From Gracilibacillus orientalis (GTDB lineage Bacteria > Bacillota > Bacilli > Bacillales > Amphibacillaceae), in the NCBI RefSeq assembly GCF_900114645.1, contig NZ_FOTR01000004.1:186001-250000 (forward strand): a DNA stretch of 64,000 nt. The letters are read 5' to 3'. Below, one piece after another: positions 1 through 9,426 of this stretch (position 1 is the first letter of the stretch; every line of letters begins with the position of its first letter). The position numbers were made by a program, and so were the translations under genes. Under the pieces are notes generated by a model. The model was not told where the DNA came from and searched no databases. It saw only the letters and a program-made list of their open reading frames with translations.

Positions 1-409
1 TAATGAGAAACTTAACTATAAACAGGAAGATATTACTTTTAATGGATGGGCAATGGAATGCCGTATTAATGCAGAAAACCCTGAAAAAGATTTTATGCCA
101 TCTGCAGGTAAGATAGAAATGTATTTACCCCCAGGTGGTTTAGGTGTAAGGGTCGATTCAGCGGTATATCCGGGCTATCAAATTCCACCTTATTATGATT
201 CGATGATTGCAAAATTAATTACTTATGGTAAGACACGAAAAGAAGCGGTTGATCGGATGAAACGTGCACTGGATGAATTTGTAGTAGAAGGTGTTCATAC
301 AACGATCCCATTCCATAGAAAAATGATGGTGCATCCTGTATTTGTTAATGGTGATTTTAATACAAGTTTTTTAGAGAACTATAGTATAATGGAAGAAGAG
401 CAAGACTAA
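1..409 (+). CDS. accC: Biotin carboxylase subunit of acetyl-CoA carboxylase, C-terminal part
   Basis: Only the last ~135 residues are present; the reading frame is open from base 2 and the gene begins before the window. The product carboxylates biotin on AccB with ATP and bicarbonate in the cytoplasm, the first step of fatty-acid synthesis. Visible signs are the ECRINAENP motif near residue 18 and the PPYYDSMIAKLI motif, both typical of the C-terminal biotin-carboxylase domain, followed by a short family-like tail. It is followed 24 bp later by the Asp23-family gene, as accC-yqhY is in B. subtilis, so the missing upstream neighbour is probably accB. No abnormality is seen in the part present. 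Confidence 0.95.
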   Translation, partial: NEKLNYKQEDITFNGWAMECRINAENPEKDFMPSAGKIEMYLPPGGLGVRVDSAVYPGYQIPPYYDSMIAKLITYGKTRKEAVDRMKRALDEFVVEGVHTTIPFHRKMMVHPVFVNGDFNTSFLENYSIMEEEQD

Positions 410-433
410 TCTTAGTTAAAAGGGGTGTTTATC

Positions 434-826
434 ATGGTTGAAAACCAATTACTTAATGTTAGTGAATCTACTCCTTTAGGAAAAGTCGAAATTGCACCAG
501 ATGTATTAGAGGTGATTGCAGGTATTGCAACTACTGAAGTACTAGGTGTATCAAGCATGAGAGGTAATTTTGCATCAGGAGTGGCAGAACGGTTAGGGAA
601 AAAAGCACATGGTAAAGGAATTAAAGTAGAACTGAAAGAAGATATTGTGTCCATTGACGTATATATAGTTGTGGATTATGGACATTCTGTTCCGACTGTC
701 GCTGAAAAAATACAAGTGAACGTAAGGCAAGGAATAGAAAATATGACTGCAATTCAAATTAAAGAAATTAATGTGCATGTTGTAGGCGTTCAAATGGAAC
801 AAGATATTGATGAAAAAGATGAGTAA
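434..826 (+). CDS. yqhY: Asp23/Gls24 family envelope stress protein (YqhY-like)
   Basis: A 130-residue protein of the Asp23/Gls24 family. The core TPLGKVEIAPDVLEVIAGIA and the later VDYGHSVPTVAEKIQ segment are family hallmarks. It is cytoplasmic with no signal peptide. In B. subtilis the yqhY gene sits beside accBC and genetic work links it to control of acetyl-CoA carboxylase; that role is inferred here from conserved position. A GTG nine bases upstream is in frame, but the ATG at 434 is preferred because AAAAGGGGTG sits at the right distance before it. A weak terminator-like hairpin follows near 848. Confidence 0.9.
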   Translation: MVENQLLNVSESTPLGKVEIAPDVLEVIAGIATTEVLGVSSMRGNFASGVAERLGKKAHGKGIKVELKEDIVSIDVYIVVDYGHSVPTVAEKIQVNVRQGIENMTAIQIKEINVHVVGVQMEQDIDEKDE

Positions 827-847
827 TGTTTGATACTGAAGTGAATG

Positions 848-880
848 AAGGTCCTACAGAAATATCTGATAGGACTTTTA
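848..880 (+). terminator. Weak terminator-like hairpin after yqhY
   Basis: A nine-pair stem (848-856 with 870-878, two G-U pairs) is followed by TTATTCATT. The U-run is short, so it may only attenuate transcription between yqhY and nusB. Confidence 0.45.
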
Positions 881-1035
881 TTCATTATTACATCTTTACA
901 TATAAGTAATTACCTTATCTTGCTGGTATCAATATTTTTTGTCGAGGGATGATAAGATTTAATGGCAATCGAAAAGATAACATGGTATCATTTGAAAGTG
1001 AAGAATATGACCGTGATAAGGAGAAGAAGAAGTAC

Positions 1036-1416
1036 ATGAAACGAAGAATTGCACGTGAGAAAGCATTACAAATTTTATTTTCATTGGATACTGAGGAATA
1101 TGATTTAGCAACTACCGTGGAACATACATTGGATGAGGATGAACATGACCCGTTTATATTAAATGTGGTTAATGGTGTTGCCACGAACAAACAAGAGATT
1201 GATGAAAAAATCAAAGGTCATTTAGAAAAATGGTCTTTGGAAAGAGTTGCCTTAGTGGAGAGAACATTACTTCGTATGGCTGTTTATGAATTATTTTATT
1301 TTAAAGATGCACCTGAAAGTGTGGTAATCAATGAAGCGATTGAGATTGCGCATGTTTTCGGTGATGATAAATCAGGTAAGTTTATCAATGGTGTATTATC
1401 AAAAATGATAAAATAA
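1036..1416 (+). CDS. nusB: Transcription antitermination factor NusB
   Basis: NusB binds boxA RNA with NusE (S10) and promotes antitermination in rRNA operons. The 126-residue product begins MKRRIAREKALQILFSLD, the usual NusB N-terminus, and contains LVERTLLRMAVYELFY and a C-terminal KFINGVLSKM segment of the all-helical fold. The open frame extends 29 codons upstream, but the ATG at 1036 follows AAGGAGAAG at good spacing and gives normal family length, so the longer form is rejected. folD begins 12 bp downstream, suggesting co-transcription. Confidence 0.95.
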   Translation: MKRRIAREKALQILFSLDTEEYDLATTVEHTLDEDEHDPFILNVVNGVATNKQEIDEKIKGHLEKWSLERVALVERTLLRMAVYELFYFKDAPESVVINEAIEIAHVFGDDKSGKFINGVLSKMIK

Positions 1417-1428
1417 GGGGGAGCTATT

Positions 1429-2286
1429 GTGTCTGCAGAAGTTATTTATGGTAGTGAGCTAGCACAATCTTTAAGAGACGAGATGAAGGAAGAAGTAAAC
1501 GGGCTTCGTAATAAAGGTATTATTCCGGGGTTGACAGTGGTATTAATAGGTGAAGATCCGGCCTCGAAATCTTACGTGAGAGGGAAGCAAAAAGCGTCTG
1601 ATTACGTTGGAGTTGATTCAGAATTAATTGAGTTACCAGAATCCACTACACAAGAGGAGTTATTATCTCTAATTGACACACTAAATAATAAAGATTCGGT
1701 CCATGGAATCTTAGTACAGTTGCCTTTACCAGCTCAAATTGATGAAGAAGTAATCATTGAAGCGATTTCGCCAGAGAAAGATGTCGACGGTTTTCACCCG
1801 ATAAGCATCGGTCGTATGATGACTGGAAAAGATACCTTCTATCCTTGTACACCTTATGGTATTATTCAAATGATGAAATCAAAAAACATTTCGTTAGAAG
1901 GAAAGCATGCTGTTGTACTTGGGAGAAGTAATATTGTCGGGAAACCTGTAGGGCAATTACTTTTAAGTGAAAATGCAACGGTTACCTATTGTCACTCTCG
2001 CACCAAAAATATGGAACAATACATAGCGTCTGCTGACATTTTGATAGTAGCAGTAGGGAAAGCACATTTTTTAAATGGTGATCATATAAAAGAAGGAGCC
2101 ATTGTTATTGATGTAGGTGTTAACCGCATTGAAGATGGTTCTCTTACTGGGGATGTTGACTTTGATTCTGCTAAAGAAAAAGCAAGCTATATCACACCAG
2201 TTCCAAAAGGTGTTGGTCCGATGACGATTACTATGTTAATGCATAACACAATTAAATCCGCTAAAAAAACGAACGGATTATTATAA
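1429..2286 (+). CDS. folD: Bifunctional methylenetetrahydrofolate dehydrogenase / cyclohydrolase
   Basis: FolD interconverts 5,10-methylene-THF, 5,10-methenyl-THF and 10-formyl-THF with NADP. The 285-residue length is standard. Visible motifs are SYVRGKQKASDYVGV carrying the catalytic lysine region, GRSNIVGKPVGQLL of the Rossmann cofactor site, and TPVPKGVGPMTITML near the C-terminus. The start is a GTG preceded by AAGGGGGAG. It lies 12 bp after nusB and ends at a strong hairpin that separates it from xseA. Confidence 0.97.
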   Translation: MSAEVIYGSELAQSLRDEMKEEVNGLRNKGIIPGLTVVLIGEDPASKSYVRGKQKASDYVGVDSELIELPESTTQEELLSLIDTLNNKDSVHGILVQLPLPAQIDEEVIIEAISPEKDVDGFHPISIGRMMTGKDTFYPCTPYGIIQMMKSKNISLEGKHAVVLGRSNIVGKPVGQLLLSENATVTYCHSRTKNMEQYIASADILIVAVGKAHFLNGDHIKEGAIVIDVGVNRIEDGSLTGDVDFDSAKEKASYITPVPKGVGPMTITMLMHNTIKSAKKTNGLL

Positions 2287-2327
2287 GAATTAACTTGTGA
2301 AACAGCTGCACTTATTTTAATATGGAA

Positions 2328-2366
2328 AGAAAAGGTCATTCTTATCATTAGAATGACCTTTTCTTG
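2328..2366 (+). terminator. Rho-independent terminator after folD
   Basis: Perfect 14-bp stem (2328-2341 with 2351-2364) and a 9-nt loop. The right arm ends in TTTTCT rather than a long U-run. The A-rich left side also allows function on the opposite strand. Confidence 0.7.
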
Positions 2367-2394
2367 CAAAGAATGCATTCAAAGGGATGATGTT

Positions 2395-3744
2395 GTGGAA
2401 GATAAATATTTATCAGTAACTGCGCTAACAAAATATATAAAAAAGAAGTTTGATGTAGACAGACATCTCAATCATATTTGGTTAAGAGGTGAAATATCGA
2501 ATTTTAAGCACCATTCAAGAGGTCATATGTATTTGACAATAAAAGATGATCATACCAGCATTCGGGCTGTCATGTTTCATAGACAGAATCAAGATCTCAC
2601 TTTTCAACCAGAGGACGGCATGAAGGTGTTAATCAGAGGTTATGTTAGTGTTTTTGAATCACAAGGCCAATATCAGTTATATATACAGGAGTTACAGCCA
2701 GATGGAATCGGTGCACTCCACTTAGCTTTTGAACAATTAAAAAAACAGCTATCAAAGGAAGGGCTTTTTGATACGATACATAAAAAGACATTACCGAAAT
2801 ACCCTCAGCAAATTGCAGTATTGACTTCACCAACTGGTGCTGCTATCCGTGATATATTAACTACAATGGAAAGACGTTATCCCATTGCTAATATTTTAAT
2901 TATTCCTGTTTTAGTACAAGGTAAACAGGCATCAACCTCTATCGTGAACGCTATTAAAAAAGCAAATGAAATCGATAGCCTTGATCTAATGATCATAGGG
3001 CGTGGCGGGGGATCATTAGAAGAATTATGGAGTTTTAATGAAGAGGAAGTAGCTAGGGCGATTTTTCAATCCCAACTTCCCGTTATATCTGCTGTTGGAC
3101 ATGAAACAGATGTAACTATTAGCGATATGGTGGCAGATTTACGTGCACCAACTCCTACAGCAGCTGCTGAAATAGCTGTACCATCTCAAATAGAATTAAT
3201 AGACAAGCTTAAAAAAATGGATCAATTTATCGAGAACAATATTCGGAATAAAATGGAGCGTTCTCGTGAAAAAGTGGATTCTATTGAAAATTCATATGTC
3301 TTCAAATATCCTGAACGATTAGTAGAAGAAAAAGAACAAAGGCTTGATCGAGCGGTGGACCAGCTGGGGAAACAATTACAACGTACAATTCAAGTGAAAA
3401 GAGACTATTTTAAATATTTGGATCAACGTTATCAGCGTCTCAGTCTTGATAAACAGTTGGAGAAACAAAACCAGTATGTACAAGATTTATTAAAGCGATT
3501 ATATCGTGCGAACAAACAACAGTTGGATCAGAAGAAAAATCTGTTTAGTAAGAACTTAGCCCAGCTAGATTTATTAAATCCAACTCGAATTATGAGTAGA
3601 GGATATTCGATTACATATTCGGAGGGAAATGAAATTATTCGAAGTGTTAACCAGGTTGAAAAGGATAATGAATTAATCATCCAACTTTCAGATGGTCTTG
3701 TAGAATGTAGAGCACAAGAAATTAGAAGGGGAGATAATACATGA
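2395..3744 (+). CDS. xseA: Exodeoxyribonuclease VII large subunit
   Basis: Large, catalytic subunit of ExoVII, which degrades single-stranded DNA to oligonucleotides. The 449-residue product has an N-terminal OB-fold (IWLRGEISNFKHHSRGH around residue 28), the core GRGGGSLEELWSFNEE, and SAVGHETDVTISDMVADLRA followed by PTPTAAAE, then a long coiled-coil region. The GTG at 2395 is chosen: it follows AAAGGGATGAT and gives family length, while the in-frame ATG at 2353 lies inside the folD terminator. The stop overlaps xseB by four bases, implying translational coupling. Confidence 0.95.
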   Translation: MEDKYLSVTALTKYIKKKFDVDRHLNHIWLRGEISNFKHHSRGHMYLTIKDDHTSIRAVMFHRQNQDLTFQPEDGMKVLIRGYVSVFESQGQYQLYIQELQPDGIGALHLAFEQLKKQLSKEGLFDTIHKKTLPKYPQQIAVLTSPTGAAIRDILTTMERRYPIANILIIPVLVQGKQASTSIVNAIKKANEIDSLDLMIIGRGGGSLEELWSFNEEEVARAIFQSQLPVISAVGHETDVTISDMVADLRAPTPTAAAEIAVPSQIELIDKLKKMDQFIENNIRNKMERSREKVDSIENSYVFKYPERLVEEKEQRLDRAVDQLGKQLQRTIQVKRDYFKYLDQRYQRLSLDKQLEKQNQYVQDLLKRLYRANKQQLDQKKNLFSKNLAQLDLLNPTRIMSRGYSITYSEGNEIIRSVNQVEKDNELIIQLSDGLVECRAQEIRRGDNT

Positions 3745-3977
3745 GTGAAACAAACAAGGAATTATCATTTGAAGACGCGTTAGAACAATTAGAATCGATT
3801 GTAAACAAAATGGAAGAAGGAGAAGTTCCATTAGAAAAAGCAATGGAGTATTATGCAGAAGGATCCAAATTGTCAAAAATATGCCACGATAAATTAGTCA
3901 ATGCTGAGAAACAAATGAAAGAAATATTACGTGAGGATAATAAACGCTCAAGCTTTGAAATTCAGGAGGAAAATTAA
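3741..3977 (+). CDS. xseB: Exodeoxyribonuclease VII small subunit
   Basis: A 78-residue partner of XseA. The sequence FEDALEQLESIVNKMEEGEVPLEKAM is the family signature, forming the helical hairpin that packs on the large-subunit coiled coil. Its ATG overlaps the xseA stop and its stop abuts the ispA start, so xseA-xseB-ispA form one tightly packed unit as in B. subtilis. Confidence 0.96.
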   Translation: MSETNKELSFEDALEQLESIVNKMEEGEVPLEKAMEYYAEGSKLSKICHDKLVNAEKQMKEILREDNKRSSFEIQEEN

Positions 3978-4862
3978 GTGGGGCATTCAATACAAAATAT
4001 GTTAGAGAGAGAACAACAACAATTAAATACCGCTTTAACATCTTACATTAAAGAATTAACTATACCTGATCGATTAAAAGAATCCGTTCTATATTCCATT
4101 GAAGCAGGCGGAAAAAGGTTACGACCGCTTTTAATGAAATTAACATGTACAGGACTAGGTGGAGATCCCGAGAAAGTATATCCTGCAGCGGTTGCGTTAG
4201 AAATGATCCATACATATTCCTTGATACATGATGATCTCCCGGCAATGGATGATGACACGTATCGCAGAGGACAACTAACTAATCATAAAAAGTATGACGA
4301 AGCAACGGCTATCTTAGCAGGAGATGGTTTACTTACGAATAGTTTTCATGTTATTACTACTTCAAATTTATATACCGACCAAGAAAAAGTTAACATTGTG
4401 ACCAAGTTATCGAAAGCAAGTGGATTAGAAGGAATGGTTGCCGGCCAATATTTGGATATGGAAGCAGAAAATCAGACTATCACCATTTCCAATTTAGAAA
4501 GAATTCATCACTTAAAAACAGGGAGACTCATTTCATTTGCTGTAGTAATTGGCGGGTTTTTAGCAGGTGCTTCACTTGGTACAATGGAAATATTAAAGAA
4601 ATATGGTGATTATCTTGGCATTATATTTCAAATTCAAGATGATATTTTAGACATAGAAGGCGATCAAGCAATAATAGGTAAACGTGTTGGTAGTGATATT
4701 GATAATGAGAAAAACACTTATCCAAGTATTCTAGGGTTGGACGGAGCTAAGCGATATAAAGCCAAATACGTAAATGAAGCTGTCCAATGCTTGCAAGAGG
4801 TAGGTTTAGAAAATACAGATCTGGCCTTGATAAGTAGTTATTTAAGTGAACGAAACCAGTAA
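3978..4862 (+). CDS. ispA: Farnesyl diphosphate synthase (polyprenyl synthetase family)
   Basis: Condenses IPP with DMAPP and GPP to give farnesyl diphosphate for undecaprenyl carriers and quinones. The 294-residue product shows the first aspartate-rich motif DDLPAMDDD, the basic GGKRLRP segment and the second motif DDILD, all in the usual order. The GTG start directly follows the xseB stop and is preceded by AGGAGGAAAA. In B. subtilis dxs follows immediately; here the OLE RNA and oapA are inserted between these two isoprenoid genes. Confidence 0.96.
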   Translation: MGHSIQNMLEREQQQLNTALTSYIKELTIPDRLKESVLYSIEAGGKRLRPLLMKLTCTGLGGDPEKVYPAAVALEMIHTYSLIHDDLPAMDDDTYRRGQLTNHKKYDEATAILAGDGLLTNSFHVITTSNLYTDQEKVNIVTKLSKASGLEGMVAGQYLDMEAENQTITISNLERIHHLKTGRLISFAVVIGGFLAGASLGTMEILKKYGDYLGIIFQIQDDILDIEGDQAIIGKRVGSDIDNEKNTYPSILGLDGAKRYKAKYVNEAVQCLQEVGLENTDLALISSYLSERNQ

Positions 4863-4910
4863 TAATATTGTGAAAAAACAAGAAACATGTTATATTTAAA
4901 GTAAGTAAAT

Positions 4911-5516
4911 GGGATGGTGCAGTATTCTAGTCAATTCTCTGTTTCTGAAGGCGGGCCTAAAAATCCGCCAAAGGGCACATCGATGAAGTTCCTTGTGTGG
5001 GCTTGAGGCGCCCAGCCTTGGGTCGATGCTGGGAGTTAAGGTTGAAGGGCGATCCACAAAGGCATGTGGGCGACGACCCTTCTTCCGCGGAGGCCTATCT
5101 CTGTATTTTATTCTTAGCCAAGCATAAAGTATGGAATGGGGTATGAACCTATGTAATAAGGATTGGGAAATTCTTATTCGTAGCGTAGCCTGCCTTGAGT
5201 GATACGAAGGGGATTACAGGTAACAAAGTGTTCTTAATTGGATGGCCACTAGTTTTGAACATGTTTTTCTGTATGAAATTCGCATTGCAAAAGAGGCTAG
5301 GAAACGGTTAAGGATTGTTGAGGAAATCTCCTAGACTGTTCCAAATGGACATTTAAAAGGGATTATAGTGCGGACTAAGTGGTAATCCAGTCTAGCATTG
5401 GGTGACTAAGCTAAGACAGGTTTAAAGGGGAACCGCCAGAGTGGCAACACTCGGTATCTGTCTGGGAAAACCTACTGGACCTAAGCCGCAGTTTTTACCT
5501 TTAAAATGACCATTCC
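4911..5516 (+). ncRNA. ole: OLE RNA (ornate, large, extremophilic RNA)
   Basis: This ~606-nt stretch has no plausible reading frame and is much richer in G and C than its neighbours. It lies between ispA and a gene for the OLE partner protein OapA, the position described for OLE RNA in Bacillus halodurans. The ends pair: GGGATGGT at 4911-4918 with ACCATTCC at 5509-5516, giving a closing stem with one G-U pair. Internal hairpins are obvious, such as GGCGGGCC with its nearby partner near 4950 and GCCTCC/GGAGGC-type pairs near 5090. Established work places OLE RNA with OapA at the membrane and links it to tolerance of alcohol, cold and magnesium stress. Exact ends are inferred from the terminal stem; identity rests on size, context and partner gene. 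Confidence 0.9.
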
Positions 5517-5558
5517 ATTCCTATATACATAAATGTCCCCAATTAACGAGGTTTTTAT

Positions 5559-6137
5559 ATGAATAAAAAACAATTGCAAAAGTCGATAAAATTCAGTTTG
5601 AGCATTGCCGTTATCACGTTTGTGTTAGCGGCTATTTTTTCAATAGTATCCTCAGCGATATTAAGTGGAGTAATGTCGATCATTGGGTTAGCGATAGTAT
5701 TTATTATTGTATTTATTGGTGTCTTTTTTGATATGCTAGGAATTGCAGCAACTGCTGCAGATGAAGTGCCATTTCACGCAATGGCAGCAGAGAAGGTAAG
5801 CGGTTCCAAACAGGCGATACAGATTGTCAGAAATGCTGATCGGTTTGCCAGTTTTTGTAATGATGTAATTGGAGATATTTCTGGTATAATAAGTGGAACG
5901 GCATCCGCTATCGTAGTATTGCAACTTTCGAATGGATTTGGTTATGGCGAAGGTACAACTTTTCATTTGTCCATTAACGTAATTCTTACCAGCCTTGTTG
6001 CTGCTTTAACTGTCGGTGGAAAGGCAATGGGTAAGTTCTTAGCCATTCATTCTTCAACCAAAATAATTTTTATTGTCGGTAAAATAATTGCTTTTTCAGA
6101 AGAAAAATTTAAAATAAAAGTATTGTCGAATAAATAA
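5559..6137 (+). CDS. oapA: OLE-associated protein OapA, integral membrane
   Basis: A 192-residue protein with about four hydrophobic segments (near residues 12-33, 38-58, 102-122 and 130-150), related to the N-terminal DUF21 domain of CorC-type transporters. The central ADRFASFCNDVIGDISG stretch separates the two membrane pairs. In B. halodurans OapA binds OLE RNA and brings it to the membrane. The gene starts 42 bp after the presumed OLE 3' end. Its RBS (AACGAGG) is only moderate. Function is inferred from family and adjacency. Confidence 0.9.
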   Translation: MNKKQLQKSIKFSLSIAVITFVLAAIFSIVSSAILSGVMSIIGLAIVFIIVFIGVFFDMLGIAATAADEVPFHAMAAEKVSGSKQAIQIVRNADRFASFCNDVIGDISGIISGTASAIVVLQLSNGFGYGEGTTFHLSINVILTSLVAALTVGGKAMGKFLAIHSSTKIIFIVGKIIAFSEEKFKIKVLSNK

Positions 6138-6173
6138 GACGAATCTTGAATAAATAGTAGGGAGGATTCCTTC

Positions 6174-8072
6174 ATGGATCTAACCAAGATAAAAAGTCCA
6201 ACATTTCTAAAACAATTAAATGCGGAAGAACTAGAAATCTTAGCCGGTGAAATTCGCCAGTTTTTGATTGAAAAGTTATCCGTAACAGGAGGCCATTTAG
6301 GGGCCAATCTAGGAGTAGTAGAACTGACGCTCGCATTACACAAGCAATTTAGCAGTCCTAAAGATAAATTAATTTTTGATGTCGGTCACCAATCCTACAT
6401 TCATAAAATGCTGACAGGACGTACGGAACAATTTGATACGCTTAGACAGTATAAAGGACTTTGCGGTTTTCCTAAAATGACGGAAAGCAAGCATGACGTT
6501 TGGGAAACAGGACATAGCTCAACATCACTTTCAGCGGCTATGGGTATGGCGATAGCTCGTGATATGAAAAAAGATACTAATTATGTTGTACCAATCATAG
6601 GTGATGGTGCTTTAACAGGTGGTATGGCTTTAGAAGCATTAAATCATATTGGGCATGAGAAGAAAAATATCACGGTTATTCTCAATGATAACGAAATGTC
6701 TATCGCAGGCAATGTCGGGGCATTACATAATGCTTTGGGAAGAATGAGAAGTGCCGGGAAGTATAATCGTGTCAAGGATGAGTTAGAAATCTTGTTAAAA
6801 AGAATTCCTGCGGTTGGTGGTATGATCGCTCAAACAGCAGAACGAGTGAAGGGTAGTATGAAATATTTTATGGTTCCGGGAATGTTGTTTGAGGAATTTG
6901 GTTTTACTTATTTTGGACCGGTTGACGGTCATGATTTTAAAGATTTAGAGGAAAATATTGAATATGCCAAGAAAACACAAGGTCCCGTACTTGTTCATGT
7001 TATTACGCAAAAAGGAAAAGGATACTACCCTGCTGAATCAGATAAAAAAGATAAATGGCACGGTGTAGGTCCTTATAAAATTGATTCAGGTGAAAAAATC
7101 AAGCCTGCAAATGCAGCACCAGCTTGGAGTCAGGTTGTTAGTGATACATTAGAAAATATTGCTGGAAAAGATGAGCGCCTTGCAGTGATCACACCTGCAA
7201 TGATACTTGGTTCAAAATTGGATAAATTTCAGGAAAAATATCCTGATCGGTTATTTGATGTAGGAATCGCAGAACAGCATGCTACTACGTTGTCAGCTGG
7301 TCTGGCAACGCAAGGCATGAAACCTTTTCTTGCGATCTATTCTACCTTCTTGCAAAGAGCGTATGATCAATTAGTACATGATGTCTGTCGTCAAAACTTG
7401 AACGTTACATTTGGTATTGACCGTTCAGGGCTAGTAGGAGCTGATGGTGAAACACATCAAGGAGTTTTTGATATTGCATTCTTACGCCATTTACCTAATA
7501 TGGTGATTATGATGCCTAAAGACGAAAATGAGTGTCAACATATGGTTAACACGGCTATTTCTTATGATGATGGCCCAATCGCCGTTCGTTTCCCAAGAGG
7601 AAATGGCTTAGGTGTTGACATGGATCAGCAATTAAAAACATTGCCTATCGGTAAATGGGAAGTGCTAAAACAAGGTGCGGATGCAGTTATTTTAACGTTT
7701 GGTACTACTATTGATATGTCACTTGCCGCCAGCGAATATTTGCAAAAGCAAGGTGTTCATGTTGAAGTAATTAACGCGAGATTTATTAAACCGTTAGATG
7801 AACAAATTTTACATGACAGAATGACTAAAAACATCCCGATCTTAACTGTAGAAGAAGCAGTACTTAAAGGTGGATTTGGTTCTGCAGTTCTTGAATTTGC
7901 AGGCGATAATAGTTATCATCCACACATTAAAAGAATGGGTATCCCTGATCGGTATATAGAACATGGTAATGTGAATGAACTACTTGAGGAAATTAATTTA
8001 ACAAAAGAGCAAATTGTTGGGGAATTAAAAAAATTATTAGCCGTAAGTAATGATGAGCAAAAAAGGGCATGA
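6174..8072 (+). CDS. dxs: 1-deoxy-D-xylulose-5-phosphate synthase
   Basis: A thiamine-diphosphate enzyme that joins pyruvate and glyceraldehyde-3-phosphate in the first step of the MEP isoprenoid pathway. The 632-residue protein shows the cofactor motif [15 protein letters not shown] and later [12 protein letters not shown], the transketolase-type [17 protein letters not shown] with the catalytic glutamate, and [15 protein letters not shown]. The start follows AGGGAGGATTCCTTC. It is seven bases before the tlyA-family gene and follows oapA by 36 bp. Confidence 0.97.
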   Translation: MDLTKIKSPTFLKQLNAEELEILAGEIRQFLIEKLSVTGGHLGANLGVVELTLALHKQFSSPKDKLIFDVGHQSYIHKMLTGRTEQFDTLRQYKGLCGFPKMTESKHDVWETGHSSTSLSAAMGMAIARDMKKDTNYVVPIIGDGALTGGMALEALNHIGHEKKNITVILNDNEMSIAGNVGALHNALGRMRSAGKYNRVKDELEILLKRIPAVGGMIAQTAERVKGSMKYFMVPGMLFEEFGFTYFGPVDGHDFKDLEENIEYAKKTQGPVLVHVITQKGKGYYPAESDKKDKWHGVGPYKIDSGEKIKPANAAPAWSQVVSDTLENIAGKDERLAVITPAMILGSKLDKFQEKYPDRLFDVGIAEQHATTLSAGLATQGMKPFLAIYSTFLQRAYDQLVHDVCRQNLNVTFGIDRSGLVGADGETHQGVFDIAFLRHLPNMVIMMPKDENECQHMVNTAISYDDGPIAVRFPRGNGLGVDMDQQLKTLPIGKWEVLKQGADAVILTFGTTIDMSLAASEYLQKQGVHVEVINARFIKPLDEQILHDRMTKNIPILTVEEAVLKGGFGSAVLEFAGDNSYHPHIKRMGIPDRYIEHGNVNELLEEINLTKEQIVGELKKLLAVSNDEQKRA

Positions 8073-8078
8073 TGAATA

Positions 8079-8900
8079 ATGAGTAAAAAAATTAGATTAG
8101 ATCAATTAATAGTTGATCGCGGCTTGAGTGAATCAAGAGAGAAGGCAAAAAGAACCGTCATGGCTGGTCTTGTCTTCTCTGAAGGGCAACGCATAGACAA
8201 GCCTGGTACAAAAGTGAATAATGATATCCCAATTGATATCAAAGGGAAGGCGATACCGTATGTAGGACGTGGTGGATTAAAATTAGCAAAAGCTATTGAA
8301 TATTTCCCTTTAGATTTAAACGGTAAAGTCATGGTTGATGTCGGTTCTTCTACTGGTGGATTTACCGATTGCGCATTACAAAATGGAGTTAGTTTAAGTT
8401 ATGCGATCGATGTCGGCTATAATCAATTAGATTGGAAATTACGAAATGATTCTAGAGTAGTTGTCATGGAAAGAACCAACTTCCGATACGTTACACCGGA
8501 CATGCTAAAAGAAGAGGCACCGAATTTTGCAACAGTAGATGTTTCTTTCATATCTCTGCGATTAATTTTACCACCACTTTTCCAGTTGTTATCTGCAGAC
8601 AGTAAGGCAGTTATTTTAATTAAGCCTCAATTTGAAGCTGGAAGAGAACAAGTAGGCAAAAAAGGAATTGTGAGAGATTCATCCGTACACTTACAAGTTT
8701 TACGAGATATATTGTCTTTTGCGGAAGAAACAGGATTTAAAATTTTGGATGTGACTTTTTCTCCAATAACTGGAGGAGATGGAAATATTGAGTATCTAGG
8801 GTTATTGGAAAAATCAGATTCCGATATAAATGTGAAAATGGACTTACTACCCTTAACGGAAAAGGTAGTAAAGGAATCCCATCAAGCATTAGAACGCTAA
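8079..8900 (+). CDS. TlyA family rRNA 2'-O-methyltransferase (YqxC-like)
   Basis: A 273-residue protein with an N-terminal S4 RNA-binding domain (IRLDQLIVDRGLSESREKAK) and a C-terminal FtsJ-like methyltransferase domain with the SAM-binding motif DVGSSTGGFTDCAL. Family members methylate ribose in 16S and/or 23S rRNA; hemolysin annotations of this family are historical. It sits between dxs and argR as in B. subtilis (yqxC), and has a weak RBS, so it may depend on coupling with dxs. A strong hairpin follows. Confidence 0.92.
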   Translation: MSKKIRLDQLIVDRGLSESREKAKRTVMAGLVFSEGQRIDKPGTKVNNDIPIDIKGKAIPYVGRGGLKLAKAIEYFPLDLNGKVMVDVGSSTGGFTDCALQNGVSLSYAIDVGYNQLDWKLRNDSRVVVMERTNFRYVTPDMLKEEAPNFATVDVSFISLRLILPPLFQLLSADSKAVILIKPQFEAGREQVGKKGIVRDSSVHLQVLRDILSFAEETGFKILDVTFSPITGGDGNIEYLGLLEKSDSDINVKMDLLPLTEKVVKESHQALER

Positions 8901-8905
8901 ATCCT

Positions 8906-8935
8906 AATGGACTACCCGTAAAGTAGTCCATTTTC
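8906..8935 (+). terminator. Terminator after tlyA-family gene
   Basis: Perfect 10-bp stem (8906-8915 with 8923-8932) with a 7-nt loop, followed by TTTTC. It separates the dxs unit from argR. Confidence 0.7.
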
Positions 8936-8963
8936 ATATGAACAAGAACCGGGAGGAAGAACC

Positions 8964-9413
8964 ATGAACAAAGCTCAACGACATATTAAAATTCGTGAGA
9001 TCATTACAGATAATGAAATTGAAACGCAAGATGATTTAGTTGAGGAACTTAGAAGTCAAGGGTATGGCATTACGCAAGCAACTATTTCACGAGATATTAA
9101 GGAATTACATTTGGTAAAGGTTCCTACTACAGATGACAGGTATAAATATAGTTTACCGGCTGACCAAAAATTTAATCCCTTAAACAAACTAAAGCGATTT
9201 ATTATGGATGCATTTATCAGTATAGATACAGCTACACATTTTATTGTCATGAAAACTTTACCAGGGAATGCCCAGGCAATGGGAGCATTAATTGATAATT
9301 TAGGTTGGGATGAAATTGTAGGTTGTATTTGTGGTGACGATACCATCCTTATCATAAGTAAAACGACGGAAGAAGCAGAAGCACTTAAAGAAAAATTTTT
9401 AGAGATGTTATAA
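8964..9413 (+). CDS. argR: Arginine repressor ArgR/AhrC
   Basis: A 149-residue arginine-responsive regulator. The N-terminal winged-helix domain contains [18 protein letters not shown], the recognition segment. The C-terminal domain holds [19 protein letters not shown] and CGDDTILII, which form the hexamer core and the arginine site. The start follows CGGGAGGAAGAACC. Placement before recN matches B. subtilis ahrC. It represses arginine synthesis and activates arginine catabolism. Confidence 0.97.
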   Translation: MNKAQRHIKIREIITDNEIETQDDLVEELRSQGYGITQATISRDIKELHLVKVPTTDDRYKYSLPADQKFNPLNKLKRFIMDAFISIDTATHFIVMKTLPGNAQAMGALIDNLGWDEIVGCICGDDTILIISKTTEEAEALKEKFLEML

Positions 9414-9426
9414 AGGCGGTGAGCAT

